Shown here piece by piece: positions 32,981 to 42,550 of a stretch of 64,000 bases of DNA. Position numbers and translations under genes: made by a program. A model generated the notes under the pieces. It was not told the origin of the DNA and searched no databases. It was given only the letters and a program-made list of their open reading frames with translations. Numbering within the stretch: the stretch's first letter is position 1; each line of letters starts with the position of its first letter. Origin of the DNA: Dyella choica (GTDB lineage: Bacteria; Pseudomonadota; Gammaproteobacteria; Xanthomonadales; Rhodanobacteraceae); the NCBI RefSeq assembly GCF_003977665.1, contig NZ_RYYV01000008.1:62001-126000 (forward strand), in the 5' to 3' direction.

Positions 32981-33934
32981 TCAACGTTTCGTTGACCCTC
33001 GAAGCATGCGCGTGCGGCCACGCGGCGCCTCCGACGGCGACGCCGTTTCAGCATAGTCGACCAACGCGATGGCGAGGTGATCGTATAGTTCACGCATCAG
33101 TGCGTTGCGGCGCAGGTCTTCATGCATCACCAGCCATGTATCCATGGATAGCTCGATGCTGTCGGCCAGCAGGCGTACCAGCGCTGGATCGCGCTGTGCG
33201 ATGCCGCACTGGCAGAAGCCGATGCCATAGCCTGCACGCAAGGAAGCCAGTGCGGCCAGGTCGTTATCCGTGCGCAACGCGAAGTTCTCACGCGTATACG
33301 GCAGCCCTGCCGGCCGCATCGCGCGGACATAGGGCGTTTCGTGATCGAAACCGATCAGCGCGTGCGTGGCGAGATCCGCCAGCGTTTTCGGAAGGCCATG
33401 TGATTTCAGGTAGCGCTTGTGCGCGTACATGCCCAGCGTAATCTCGCCCATGCGCCGTGCGACCAGTGCATCCTGGGTGGGGCGCCCAGTGCGGATGGCA
33501 ATGTCGGCGTCCCGGCGCAGCAGGTTTTCCATTCGACTGGATAGGGACAACTCAAGCACCACGCCCGGGTGCCGCTGCCGGAACGCAGCAAGCATGGGCG
33601 GCAGCACCTCCACGCCGATCACTTCGCTGGCGGCAATGCGCACTACACCGGACATCGTGTCCTCCCGGATGGCCGCGGCGCGACGCAGGGCGGCTGATGC
33701 CGACGCCATCGCCTGGGCGTGCGGCAGCAAGGCCTGCGCCAGCTCGGTGGGTGACAGGCCTTGCGGCGAACGAGCGAACAGCGAAACGCCCAGTGTTTCT
33801 TCCAGCTCGCGGATATGGCGGCCCAAGCTGGGCTGGGTCATGCCCAGCGACCGCGCAGCACCGGACAGGCTCCCTTCGCGCATGACGGCAAGGAAGGATC
33901 GATAGAGTTCCCAACCGGGGTCTTTGTCAGCCAT
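32981..33934 (-). CDS. LysR-family transcriptional regulator
   Basis: This 317-residue protein has the N-terminal HTH typical of LysR proteins (AVMREGSLSGAARSLGMTQP and SLGRHIRELEETLGVSLFAR) and a C-terminal effector-binding domain. It is divergent from the NAD(P)-binding oxidoreductase gene at 34025, which is therefore its likely target. The 90-base AT-rich gap contains a symmetric ATTT-N13-AAAT with a T-N11-A core at 33939-33959, the usual LysR site pattern. The effector is unknown. Confidence 0.9.
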   Translation of the reverse strand: MADKDPGWELYRSFLAVMREGSLSGAARSLGMTQPSLGRHIRELEETLGVSLFARSPQGLSPTELAQALLPHAQAMASASAALRRAAAIREDTMSGVVRIAASEVIGVEVLPPMLAAFRQRHPGVVLELSLSSRMENLLRRDADIAIRTGRPTQDALVARRMGEITLGMYAHKRYLKSHGLPKTLADLATHALIGFDHETPYVRAMRPAGLPYTRENFALRTDNDLAALASLRAGYGIGFCQCGIAQRDPALVRLLADSIELSMDTWLVMHEDLRRNALMRELYDHLAIALVDYAETASPSEAPRGRTRMLRGSTKR

Positions 33935-33938
33935 GCAT

Positions 33939-33959
33939 ATTTGTATAGCAGATCTAAAT
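33939..33959. promoter_or_regulatory. Possible LysR operator
   Basis: ATTTGTATAGCAGATCTAAA continues to T and has terminal symmetry (ATTT...AAAT) and a T-N11-A core. It lies just upstream of the LysR gene and in the gap to the divergent oxidoreductase. The match is loose and the gap is AT-rich, so chance is possible. Confidence 0.35.
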
Positions 33960-34024
33960 TATTAGGCAATTTTCTTTTATGTGTACCGGAGCCAGACTTT
34001 GCCCATCCCAACGGAGAAAGAGCA

Positions 34025-34978
34025 ATGCGTACATCCCGAACGGTACTGGTGATCGGTGCAAACGGCGGCATCGGCCGCGAAGCCTGCCTGGCGTTCAAGC
34101 GGCATGGATGGCAGGTGCGTGCATTGGTGCGCAGCCTGCCCGCTGACCGCGATGGCATTGAATGGATCAAGGGTGACGCCATGCAGCGGGCCGATGTGCT
34201 CGCCGCTGCACAGGACGCCGATGTGATCGTGCACGCGGTCAATCCGGCCGGTTACCGCAACTGGGGCGGCCTGGTGCTGCCGATGCTCGACAACACGATC
34301 GCCGCCGCCAAAGCAGTGGGCGCGCGCATCGTGCTACCCGGCACGATCTATAACTTCGGCCCCGACGCATTCCCGCTGCTGCACGAGGATTCGCCGCAGC
34401 ATCCAGCCACGGTTAAAGGCGAAATCCGCGCCGAGATGGAGCGGCGCCTGGCCGAAGCATCGCGCATCGGCGTGCGCGCCCTGGTCCTGCGTTGCGGCGA
34501 CTTCATCGGGCCGCATGCGGGCAATAACTGGTTTGGGCAGGGACTGGTGCAAGCAGGCAAGCAGGTCAAGGTGCTTCGCTATCCTGCCGACTACACGCAC
34601 CAGCACGCCTGGGCTTATCTGCCCGACGTGGCGGAAACGATCACCCTGCTGCTTGAACGGGAGCCTGAACTGGCCGATTTCGCCGCTTACAACTTTGGCG
34701 GCTATTGGCTGGATGGCTACACGATGGCGGATGCGGTTCGCCGCGTAACCAACAGCCCGAACATCGCGCTTCGGCGCTTCCCCTGGTGGCTAACTGCCCT
34801 GTTCGCCCCCTTCATGGAAACCCTGCGCGAGCTACGCAAGATGCGTTATCTATGGAAAGAAACGATCCAACTGGATGATGCCAAGCTGATTGCATTTCTT
34901 GGCAAGCGGCCCTATACGCCCATTGACAAGGCGCTGCTCATAACGTTGAAGGGCCTCGGTTGCATGAGCGCACCGTAG
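34025..34978 (+). CDS. NAD(P)-binding oxidoreductase of the extended SDR/epimerase type
   Basis: This 317-residue protein has the Rossmann motif VIGANGGIGREACLAF at the N-terminus and the extended SDR pattern, but only weak catalytic signatures: no clear YXXXK was found. Family members include NAD-dependent epimerases and reductases. The start at 34025 follows GGAGAAAG; the longer open frame from 33761 is a shadow of the LysR gene. Its stop codon is inside a REP-like repeat. The LysR neighbour probably controls it. Confidence 0.8.
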   Translation: MRTSRTVLVIGANGGIGREACLAFKRHGWQVRALVRSLPADRDGIEWIKGDAMQRADVLAAAQDADVIVHAVNPAGYRNWGGLVLPMLDNTIAAAKAVGARIVLPGTIYNFGPDAFPLLHEDSPQHPATVKGEIRAEMERRLAEASRIGVRALVLRCGDFIGPHAGNNWFGQGLVQAGKQVKVLRYPADYTHQHAWAYLPDVAETITLLLEREPELADFAAYNFGGYWLDGYTMADAVRRVTNSPNIALRRFPWWLTALFAPFMETLRELRKMRYLWKETIQLDDAKLIAFLGKRPYTPIDKALLITLKGLGCMSAP

Positions 34979-35027
34979 GCTGCGTCACGAGCCGCGAGAG
35001 AAAGCTGGGATCGTCATCCCAGCCTAC
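34975..35027. repeat. REP-like repeat, copy 4 (one arm decayed)
   Basis: A decayed GTAGGCTG is followed 22 bases later by a perfect hairpin GCTGGGATCGTCATCCCAGC and CTAC. It ends the oxidoreductase gene (its TAG is part of GTAGG) and lies between convergent genes. Confidence 0.7.
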
Positions 35028-35046
35028 GTGATCGCAGTTGGGTGAG

Positions 35047-37548
35047 TCAGGTTCCTCTTGGTTTGGCCCGATGCGTCGGCGTCGCCGTCCATGGATCTTC
35101 CGGCCAGGGATGCTTGGGATAGCGGCCTTTCAGCTCCTTCTTCACTTCCGGATAAGTGCGCTCCCAGAAACCATGCAGGTCCTGCGTGACCTGGATCGGA
35201 CGTCCCGCAGGGGAGAGCAGATGCAGGGTGACGGGAACACGCCCGCCAGCCACGCGCGGCGTGTCGGCCAGGCCGAACAGCTCCTGCAGCTTTACCGCCA
35301 GCACCGGGGGTTCGCCTGGGCTGTACTCAAGCCGGCGCGCCTGGCCGCTGGGCACCGTAAGACTATCGGGCGCCTGGGCATCGAGCTGTTTGCGTTGCTC
35401 ATAGTCGAACAAGGCGGCCAGGGCTTGCGAAAGCTCATCTTCCGACAAGGCATCCAGCTTGCGCTTGTTCTGCAGATAGGGGCCAAGCCAGTCCTCCAGC
35501 GTTGCAAGCAAATGCGCTTCGGAAACATCCGGCAGACCCAGTTCCGGCATCCATTCGCGGAGCGATTGCATACGCAGGCGCAGGCGGCGCGCGGCCTCGC
35601 TCCATGGCAATCCATCGAGGCCGCGTTGGCGAATGGCGGCGAGCAAGGCGGGCACGGCGTCTTCGGCTTGCACCGGAACGCTGCGGCGCTCCAGCACAAT
35701 GGCGCCGAAGCGATGCTCCTCGAACGCCTCCACCGCAGCGCGGCCTTCGCTCCAGCGCACGTTGCGCACACGCCGGAACTGCTCCGGATAGTCCTGTTCC
35801 AGCACGCGCGGATCAAGCGGCGCGGCGGAGAGAACCAGGCTGTCGCGCGCCTCGTGGCGCAAATCCAGTACGACCAGCCAAGGCTCACCCAGCAAGGCCG
35901 TTTGTTCATGCAAGCGCGCACCGCGACCGTTCGCCAAGGTGTAGCGCAACGGGTTGCCCTCATCTTGGCGCGCGATGCGGTCAGGGAAAGCGTGCAGCAG
36001 CAAGTCACCTACCGCGTGACTATGCGGCATGCCACTGGCCGCGCTGCGCAGGTTCAGGCGTTGCCGCCAGCCTTTGCTGGCTTGCTCGATGGCGGCCAGC
36101 GCCCCCGCATCGGCAGCATGGCCGGAGCCAGTGGCGCTACGCCGGTCCCGCCATGCGTGCAGGGCTGAAACGCGCGTGCGGAAGTCATCACTGCGCGCCT
36201 GCTCGCCGCGCAGTGGGGAACGCGCGTCCATCAGGGCAAGCAGATCAGCGACCAGCGCATGTAGCGCTTCCGGTGCGCGCAGTGCGGCCGCCGCAAGGCG
36301 CGGCGTCGCACCAAGCTCCAGCATGCGGCGCCCCAAGGCCGTGATGCGCTGCTGCGCATCGAGTGCGCCCAGCCGGATGAGCAGTTCTCGGGCCTGGGCC
36401 AGTGCCCCCGCTGGCGGCGGATCTAGCCAGGGCAACTCCGCGCTGCCCCATGCCGCCAGCTCCAAGGCAAGGCCGGACAATTCCACCTGCATGATTTCTG
36501 CCGTACGCGAAGCATCCAGCCGGCGGCTTTGCGGCCACAACCGATAGGCAGCGCCTTCCGCCACGCGGCCTGCTCGGCCGGCGCGCTGATCGGCCGAAGC
36601 CTGCGAAATGCTGAGCGTTTCCAGCCGGGTGAAGCCCGAGTTGGGATCGAAACGCGGCTCGCGTGCAAGACCGGCATCGATCACCACGCGAATACCCGGC
36701 AGTGTCACGCTGGATTCCGCCACGTTGGTGGCGAGCACGATGCGCCGCATGCCCCCTTCCGCCGCCGCCAGCGCAAGCTGCTGCTCGGCCAACGAGAGTT
36801 CGCCGTGCAACGCCACCACTTCCAGGTCGTCCCGCTGCAGCGCGTGCATCATGCCCTGCACGCGCGCGATCTCACGACGGCCTGGCAGGAACGCCAGGAT
36901 GTCCCCTTCGTTTTCCTCCAGCGCCTGCCGCGTGACGCGCACGAGATGCTGTTCCGTGCTTTCCTGCGTGCGCGCAGGCGGATATTCGATCCGAACCGGA
37001 AAGCTGCGCCCCGGGCTGCTGATGCGCGGCGCGTCCAGCCACTGCGCGATACGCTCGCCGTCTAGCGTGGCGGACATCACCACGATACGCAGGTCCGGCC
37101 GCAAGGTATGCTGGATGTCCAGCGCCAGCGCTGCCCCGAGATCGCCGGCCAGATGTCGTTCGTGGAATTCGTCGAACAGGATCGCACCGATGCCGGTAAG
37201 CTCGGGATCGGCCTGGATCAGGCGCGTGAGGATGCCTTCGGTCACCACTTCGATACGCGTGGCGGCGCCGACTTTCGATTCGAAGCGAATGCGGTAACCC
37301 ACCGTCTGGCCGATCGGCTCACCCAGTTGCTGCGCCATGAACTGCGCTGCGGCGCGTGCGGCTATGCGGCGCGGTTCCAGCATCACGATCTTTTTGCCGT
37401 CGAGCCACGGCGCATCACGCAAAGCCAAGGGCACCTGCGTGGTTTTGCCGGCGCCGGGAGGGGCCTCCAGGACCAGCCTGGATTTTGAGGCCAGTACGGT
37501 CTGCAGCTCCGGCAACAGCGGAGTAATGGGGAACATCGGCGCAATCAT
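35047..37548 (-). CDS. hrpB: ATP-dependent helicase HrpB
   Basis: This DEAH/RHA-type superfamily 2 helicase has about 833 residues. Motif I is PPGAGKTTQVP, motif II is DEFHE (a DExH box), and later motifs include SATLDGE, FLPGRREI and QRAGRAGR. The C-terminal third carries the HrpB-specific domain ending AKPRGT. In proteobacteria it is non-essential and linked to RNA metabolism and stress; the substrate is not settled. The ATG at 37548 is a guess among 37623, 37548 and 37536, none with a clear ribosome binding site; family length fits the two shorter ones. Confidence 0.9.
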   Translation of the reverse strand: MIAPMFPITPLLPELQTVLASKSRLVLEAPPGAGKTTQVPLALRDAPWLDGKKIVMLEPRRIAARAAAQFMAQQLGEPIGQTVGYRIRFESKVGAATRIEVVTEGILTRLIQADPELTGIGAILFDEFHERHLAGDLGAALALDIQHTLRPDLRIVVMSATLDGERIAQWLDAPRISSPGRSFPVRIEYPPARTQESTEQHLVRVTRQALEENEGDILAFLPGRREIARVQGMMHALQRDDLEVVALHGELSLAEQQLALAAAEGGMRRIVLATNVAESSVTLPGIRVVIDAGLAREPRFDPNSGFTRLETLSISQASADQRAGRAGRVAEGAAYRLWPQSRRLDASRTAEIMQVELSGLALELAAWGSAELPWLDPPPAGALAQARELLIRLGALDAQQRITALGRRMLELGATPRLAAAALRAPEALHALVADLLALMDARSPLRGEQARSDDFRTRVSALHAWRDRRSATGSGHAADAGALAAIEQASKGWRQRLNLRSAASGMPHSHAVGDLLLHAFPDRIARQDEGNPLRYTLANGRGARLHEQTALLGEPWLVVLDLRHEARDSLVLSAAPLDPRVLEQDYPEQFRRVRNVRWSEGRAAVEAFEEHRFGAIVLERRSVPVQAEDAVPALLAAIRQRGLDGLPWSEAARRLRLRMQSLREWMPELGLPDVSEAHLLATLEDWLGPYLQNKRKLDALSEDELSQALAALFDYEQRKQLDAQAPDSLTVPSGQARRLEYSPGEPPVLAVKLQELFGLADTPRVAGGRVPVTLHLLSPAGRPIQVTQDLHGFWERTYPEVKKELKGRYPKHPWPEDPWTATPTHRAKPRGT

Positions 37549-37632
37549 ACGCACGATGATAACGGGTGACGCATGTAGCTCGTATCCGGCGTCCAAGGCA
37601 TCCTTCACGCAAGGAAGGAGCATATACGGGCA

Positions 37633-40011
37633 TTATCTCCGCAGCGGGTATTCCAGTGCAGGCGCCGATCCGCCGTGCAGCGGCGCCAAGGACTGGAATT
37701 TTTCCTGGTACTCGTCGGTGATCTGTTTGGCGTCGTCGCTGTTGGTGATGACGCGCGGCGTAATCAGCACAATGAGCTCCTGGCGCGTCTTCTTGTGATT
37801 CGTGGTGCCGAACAACTTGCCCAGCAAAGGAATGCGATTCAAGCCTGGGATACCTGTATTCGAACTGGTGTCCTGTTGCGAAATCAGGCCGCCGAGCAGC
37901 ACCGTCTGACCATTCTGCACGCCGAGTTGTGTGGCAATCTGGCGCTGCGAAATCGTGAAATTACCCTGCGCATTCTGTGCGCCGGTGGTACTGACCTGCT
38001 GATCGATATTGAGATAGATCAGACCACCTGGATTCACGCGTGGCTGCACGTCGAGAATGACGCCGGTGGGGATGTATTGCACTTGCCCCACAGTGGTGCC
38101 TGTGCCCGTACCCAGGCCAGTGTAGTAGGTTTGGTTGACCGGAATCTGGTCACCCACCGCGATGTGCGCCACCTGGTTGTTGAGCACGACCAGGGAGGGC
38201 GCGGAAAGTGTCTTGGTATTTTCATTGGTCTCCAACGCGGAGACAGCGACCTGGAAGGTCCGGTTCGAATTCAGGAAGGAATAGAAGAACGGCTGGCCCG
38301 TGAAGGTATTCCCTCCCCCACCCAACCCAATCATGCGATGCGCATACGGATTGCCTGGTGTAATACCGCCATTGCTGCCTGTGGTGGCATTCGCCAAACC
38401 TTCCAGGTACCACTGCACGCCAAACTGGAAGTCACCGGTCAACTCCACCTCAAACACGCGCGTCTCGATCTGCACCTGCAACGGCGGTACGTCGAGCTGC
38501 TTGATCACGCTGACCATTTCCTGCCATTGCGCAGGACGCGCGCGCACCAGCAACTGGTTGTTGCCGCTCACCGAGCCAATCCGGATGCTGCCGTCCTTGG
38601 AGCTGTAGCCCTGGTCCTGGCTCTGCGCATTGGCCAGACCGCCATTCATACCGACGCCACTCACCCCGGTGCCGCCACCGGTGCCACCAATCGAAGAAGA
38701 GCCGATGCCGCCACTCGGATAGCCATTGCCACCCGTGCCACCCAAGCCACTGGAAAGCCCGTTCGACAATCCGCCGCTGGTACCCGTGCCGGAGCTGCCG
38801 AAGCCGCCTGCTGTGCTGCCTATGCCGCTGCCGTTGCCGCTGGCGTTGTTGCCCATGCCCAGCGTGCTGGCGCCACCCGCACCAGGCGCAACACTGCCGC
38901 CACGATCGGAACCGCCACCGCCACCACCATCGGTGTAGATCTGCGCCAGATAATGCGCCAGATCCGCTGCGCCGACGTTGCGCACGTCATACACATAGAG
39001 CTGCGGTTCATTGCCGCCGCCCAGGTCGATCTTGGCGATCCAGTTGCCCACTTCATTGAGATAACTGGGTTGCGTGCTGATCACCACCAGCGCGTTGGTG
39101 CGCTTGATCGGGATGAAGCGGAACATGCCAGCCAGCGGCGTATCGCCCTTGGGACCGAACATGCCATCCAGCTGCGGCATCAAGTCCTCGACCGTGGCGT
39201 GCTGCAGGTTGAACACGCCCACCGACATGCCGCGTAGCCAGTCGACGTCGAAGGTGCTGATGGTATGGTTGTAATTGCTCAGTTCGTCGGGCGTACCTGC
39301 CACCACCAGCACATTGCGCGCATTGTCGACCAGCAGGATCGAATCCGGGCGTGCGAACGGCTTCAGCAGTTTCTGCATCTGGTCGGCGGCGATGTAATGC
39401 AGCGGAAACAGGCGCGCCTGCATGCCACCTGCGGGCGCCGCAGCCCCCAGGCTCGGAGCAACATTACCGGCGACTGCATCCTTTTCTGGCATCACCACAT
39501 AGCGGCCGTCAGTTTTCACCAGTGCGTTGTGCGTCCACGACAACAGCGTTTCCAGAATCGGCATCGCCTGGCTGCTGTCCACCGGTTCGGAGGTGGAGAA
39601 AGAGATGTTACCCTGCACACCCGGCACGATGGTGTAGTTCTCGTGCAGCAGGTCGCCCAGGATCGCCTTCACCACCGCCTGTACCGGCTGATTCTCGAAG
39701 TTGAAGGTCACCGCGCCGGCGCCTGAAGCCGGGCGGTGTGGCGTGGCCGGCCCGGTCGGCCGCACGAACTGGCCAGTACCCGGCGCTATGCTGGCCACGG
39801 CAGGCGCTGGCGGCGTATTGCTGAGGTTGTTGTTCAGTGGCTGCGGCTGCGGAGCTGGTTTTTCCGTTCCCGCGATCGCTTCGCGTTCCAGATCATGGTT
39901 TTCGGGCACCAGCGGCTTGTTGGCCGCGCAGCCGCTCAGGAAGACCGCCAGCGCGATCGCGCCGATACGCAGGCTGGGGCGGGTATGGGATTGCATACGC
40001 GAGTGTGACAT
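37633..40011 (-). CDS. gspD: Type II secretion system secretin GspD
   Basis: This 792-residue outer membrane secretin is the exit pore of the type II secretion system. A lipoprotein-like signal with LSGCAANK is followed by Pro/Gln-rich sequence, N0-N3 domains (for example QMQKLLKPFARPDSILLVDN), and the C-terminal secretin core with LNRIPLLGKLFGT and the LIVLITPRVI strand. Between N3 and the core a run of about 100 Gly/Ser/Asn/Thr-rich residues (near residues 370-470) is inserted. The gene is last of the cluster, as in Xanthomonas xpsD. Alternative start ATG at 39996. Confidence 0.93.
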   Translation of the reverse strand: MSHSRMQSHTRPSLRIGAIALAVFLSGCAANKPLVPENHDLEREAIAGTEKPAPQPQPLNNNLSNTPPAPAVASIAPGTGQFVRPTGPATPHRPASGAGAVTFNFENQPVQAVVKAILGDLLHENYTIVPGVQGNISFSTSEPVDSSQAMPILETLLSWTHNALVKTDGRYVVMPEKDAVAGNVAPSLGAAAPAGGMQARLFPLHYIAADQMQKLLKPFARPDSILLVDNARNVLVVAGTPDELSNYNHTISTFDVDWLRGMSVGVFNLQHATVEDLMPQLDGMFGPKGDTPLAGMFRFIPIKRTNALVVISTQPSYLNEVGNWIAKIDLGGGNEPQLYVYDVRNVGAADLAHYLAQIYTDGGGGGGSDRGGSVAPGAGGASTLGMGNNASGNGSGIGSTAGGFGSSGTGTSGGLSNGLSSGLGGTGGNGYPSGGIGSSSIGGTGGGTGVSGVGMNGGLANAQSQDQGYSSKDGSIRIGSVSGNNQLLVRARPAQWQEMVSVIKQLDVPPLQVQIETRVFEVELTGDFQFGVQWYLEGLANATTGSNGGITPGNPYAHRMIGLGGGGNTFTGQPFFYSFLNSNRTFQVAVSALETNENTKTLSAPSLVVLNNQVAHIAVGDQIPVNQTYYTGLGTGTGTTVGQVQYIPTGVILDVQPRVNPGGLIYLNIDQQVSTTGAQNAQGNFTISQRQIATQLGVQNGQTVLLGGLISQQDTSSNTGIPGLNRIPLLGKLFGTTNHKKTRQELIVLITPRVITNSDDAKQITDEYQEKFQSLAPLHGGSAPALEYPLRR

Positions 40012-40014
40012 TTA

Positions 40015-40734
40015 TCAGTGATCTCCCTGATTCCCCATTTGTCGCTGGGAACGCTGCTTGAGAATGGCGGCCCTGAGTTTTTGCAAGCGCTCCGCTTGCG
40101 CATCGTTAGGTGGCGGCGGCGGCGAAGGCTCGATCATGTGCCCGCTACCAGGCTGGGGCGCTTCCGGCGGCTGCCCTGGGTTATTCATCGGAATGGGCGG
40201 CGGGTTGCCCTGCGACGGGTTCGGCGACGCCTGCTGGTCGATCGGAGCGCCGGCCGGCAACTTCAGCTCCGTGCGCCCGCTGGGCGAGGCGAAAATCGCC
40301 GAGCGAGGCAGCACCTGGAGCAGCTTCCAGCTGCTATCGGGCAAGTTTGCGCCTTCACGCACGCTTACCTGCTTGCCCTCGTCGCCCTTGCCGTTGACGG
40401 GACCGAGCAAGGCCATGTGCAGCTTGGGCGTGAGGATGATGCCGGTGAGCTGCAGATCACCCAGGCTCACCCCTTCGCTGCCGCCCCCCTGGGTGACGAT
40501 GGGCTTGCGGTCGGCACTGAACAAGGGGTGGTCCCAGGTTTGCGCCAAGCTTTGCAGCGGCGCAGGCGTCGGCAGGGTCACGGCACGTACCGCGGGGAGC
40601 GACGGCACCGGGCGTGGCGCTTCCCAGTTCACGCCGCGTCCCGCGCCGAACAGCAATGAAAGCAGGGCGACACCGAGTACCGCCACGGTGGCTCCAACAA
40701 CGGGGGTAAGGCGGCGCTGGGCGGCGGCGTTCAT
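40015..40734 (-). CDS. gspN: Type II secretion protein N/GspC-like (XpsN type)
   Basis: This 239-residue inner membrane protein has one N-terminal helix (TPVVGATVAVLGVALLSLLF), then a periplasmic domain with the GspC homology-region pattern (LQLTGIILTPKLHMALLGP), and a Pro-rich tail of about 60 residues. Xanthomonas clusters have XpsN at this place, between M and D, which takes the role of GspC in linking the inner membrane platform to the secretin. The ATG at 40734 overlaps the gspM stop; the longer frame to 40968 is a shadow of gspM. Confidence 0.82.
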   Translation of the reverse strand: MNAAAQRRLTPVVGATVAVLGVALLSLLFGAGRGVNWEAPRPVPSLPAVRAVTLPTPAPLQSLAQTWDHPLFSADRKPIVTQGGGSEGVSLGDLQLTGIILTPKLHMALLGPVNGKGDEGKQVSVREGANLPDSSWKLLQVLPRSAIFASPSGRTELKLPAGAPIDQQASPNPSQGNPPPIPMNNPGQPPEAPQPGSGHMIEPSPPPPPNDAQAERLQKLRAAILKQRSQRQMGNQGDH

Positions 40735-41393
40735 TCGTTGTCGTCTCCCGGGGTCTGTTCGGTCGGTGCCTGCGCATTGGCCTGCGAGCCCCCCGGCGCG
40801 CCGGATGCGCGCACATAGCCGGCCAGAGTGAATTGCACTTCCAGCGGAGCGACGTTCTTCTGCGTATTCACCAGCGGATTGCGGTATACGCTGAAGTCCT
40901 GCACGAACAGGTACGGCTTGCCCTTTTCGAGTGTGTACAGCAACCCGACCAGCGGCTGCATATCGCAATGCAGGCTGATGCTGACCACCACCTTCTGATA
41001 AGGATCGGTGGGCGCCGTGCCCAGATTGTTCACCGGCATCTTCTGGCTGACTTCGCAGCTGCCTTGCTGCGCGAACTTGGCGGCATCGTCCACCACGCGC
41101 TGCATCAGCGCAGCGGAAGCCGCGTTGGGATCGGTTTCGGACAGAAAGGTGCTGCTGTCGCTCTGATTTTGGCCAAGCTGTTCGATGCGCTTGAGCAATT
41201 GCGGCTTCTGGGCAATGGCGGTCGCATAACGGCTTTGCGTGCCACGCAAATCATCCATCTGGCTGTCGATGTCGCGCAGCGGCGCAACGAACCACCAGTG
41301 CAGCAACAGGAAATACGCCAGCAACAGGACCAGCACCAGCAGGCCGATCGCGGCCATGCGGCTTTCGGCCGGTTTCATCGGCCTCATCTTCAT
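40731..41393 (-). CDS. gspM: Type II secretion protein GspM
   Basis: This 220-residue bitopic protein of the assembly platform has one membrane helix (MAAIGLLVLVLLLAYFLLLH) and a ferredoxin-like periplasmic domain with VDDAAKFAQQGSCEVSQKMP and LHCDMQPLVGLLYTLEKG. It partners GspL. The start overlaps the gspL stop by four bases and the end overlaps gspN. The C-terminal 25 residues are Gln/Ala/Gly-rich. Identification rests mainly on position and topology. Confidence 0.85.
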   Translation of the reverse strand: MKMRPMKPAESRMAAIGLLVLVLLLAYFLLLHWWFVAPLRDIDSQMDDLRGTQSRYATAIAQKPQLLKRIEQLGQNQSDSSTFLSETDPNAASAALMQRVVDDAAKFAQQGSCEVSQKMPVNNLGTAPTDPYQKVVVSISLHCDMQPLVGLLYTLEKGKPYLFVQDFSVYRNPLVNTQKNVAPLEVQFTLAGYVRASGAPGGSQANAQAPTEQTPGDDNE

Positions 41394-42550
41394 AGCGCGC
41401 CTCCGGTGCTGCTGTTGGCGGCAGGTTTTCCGGTAGCGGACTTGCGCAACTGCGCGTCCATGAAGAAGCGTTCCTTGTTGGTAGCCGGATCGCGCTGGAT
41501 CACACCCTGGAAATTCGCACCGGTGAGCAGCTTGCTGCCCTGCAAGACGTCGATTAGCGATGCGGCTTTCGCGCTTTGTCCCTGGATGCCCACGCGTCCT
41601 GCACTGTCTACCGTGAAGCGTTCCAACCAGGTGTCGTCCGGGATGCGTGCGGTGAGATCTTGCAGTACATCCACCACTGCCACGGAGTCGGTTTTGCGCT
41701 TGGCCAGGAAGCCAGCCGCGCCGGTACTTTCCTCCAACTGCTTGCGCAACTGGGCGATCTTCTGCGCATCGGCGCGCATATCATCGACCTGGGTCTGCAT
41801 GGCGGCCAAGGCTTCCTGGCGATTGTGCATGTATTGGCCCAGGCACAGCAGCAACAGCAGCGCAGCGGCAATGGCAAGCACCAGGTTGAGCCGGCGACGC
41901 GGATCACGATGCGCGGACGCCATTTCCGGCGGCAGCAGGTTAACGCCGAGCCGCGCGTCGCCATCGCACAAATCCACTGCATCGATGGCGATGCCGGCAT
42001 CACGCAGATGTTCGAGTTTGGCGTCCACCGCGGCACGCGGGGCCACGACAAGCTCAGCGGCGATGCGCCCGGACGGCACCGGGCCGGCCAGCTCGCGCAG
42101 GTCGTAATAAACCTGGTCGACCCGGAACGGGGTTTGCCGATCCATTTCGAAGGCGCCGATCTGGCGCAGGTTTTCGCGTGCGGCTTCCGGCAGCAGCAGA
42201 CGCCGGCGCAGTACGGCATCCTGCGGCAGGCATAAGGCGAGCCGCAGATCCTGGCGGTCCACGTCGGCCACTGCGGCGCTCAACAGGGCCTGTTGCTCGG
42301 GCACGTCCAGTGCATCGCTCCAGGGCATGGAAGTGGCAGGCCGGCCGCTGCGGCGCACGGACCACTGGCCGTCGTGGTGGTGCAGCAGGCACCATACGTT
42401 GCCGCCGCCGAAAAACATTTGCCAGCGAGCCGGCAGCAGCGTACGCAACTCTCCCCACCACCAGGCGAGGAAACCCGGCAAAGGCGAGCCGCGCCATGCG
42501 CGGCGTGCGCGCTCAAGCTGTGGTCGCAGTGTCTGCGTAGCGGAATTCAC
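41390..42550 (-). CDS. gspL: Type II secretion protein GspL (PilN-domain type)
   Basis: This 386-residue protein links the GspE ATPase to the membrane. The cytoplasmic N-terminal part (residues 1-230) has an actin-like fold pattern. One membrane helix lies at about 233-250 (LNLVLAIAAALLLLLCLGQYM), followed by a PilN-like periplasmic domain with a coiled-coil stretch. Overlaps with gspK and gspM show translational coupling. The assignment is from position, topology and the PilN-type domain. Confidence 0.88.
   Translation of the reverse strand: MNSATQTLRPQLERARRAWRGSPLPGFLAWWWGELRTLLPARWQMFFGGGNVWCLLHHHDGQWSVRRSGRPATSMPWSDALDVPEQQALLSAAVADVDRQDLRLALCLPQDAVLRRRLLLPEAARENLRQIGAFEMDRQTPFRVDQVYYDLRELAGPVPSGRIAAELVVAPRAAVDAKLEHLRDAGIAIDAVDLCDGDARLGVNLLPPEMASAHRDPRRRLNLVLAIAAALLLLLCLGQYMHNRQEALAAMQTQVDDMRADAQKIAQLRKQLEESTGAAGFLAKRKTDSVAVVDVLQDLTARIPDDTWLERFTVDSAGRVGIQGQSAKAASLIDVLQGSKLLTGANFQGVIQRDPATNKERFFMDAQLRKSATGKPAANSSTGGAL

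Noticed and set aside
37675..39237. A 520-codon plus-strand frame antisense to gspD
   Set aside because: It is a shadow of the low-complexity secretin gene; the Ala/Thr-rich stretch arises from the opposite Gly/Ser repeats.
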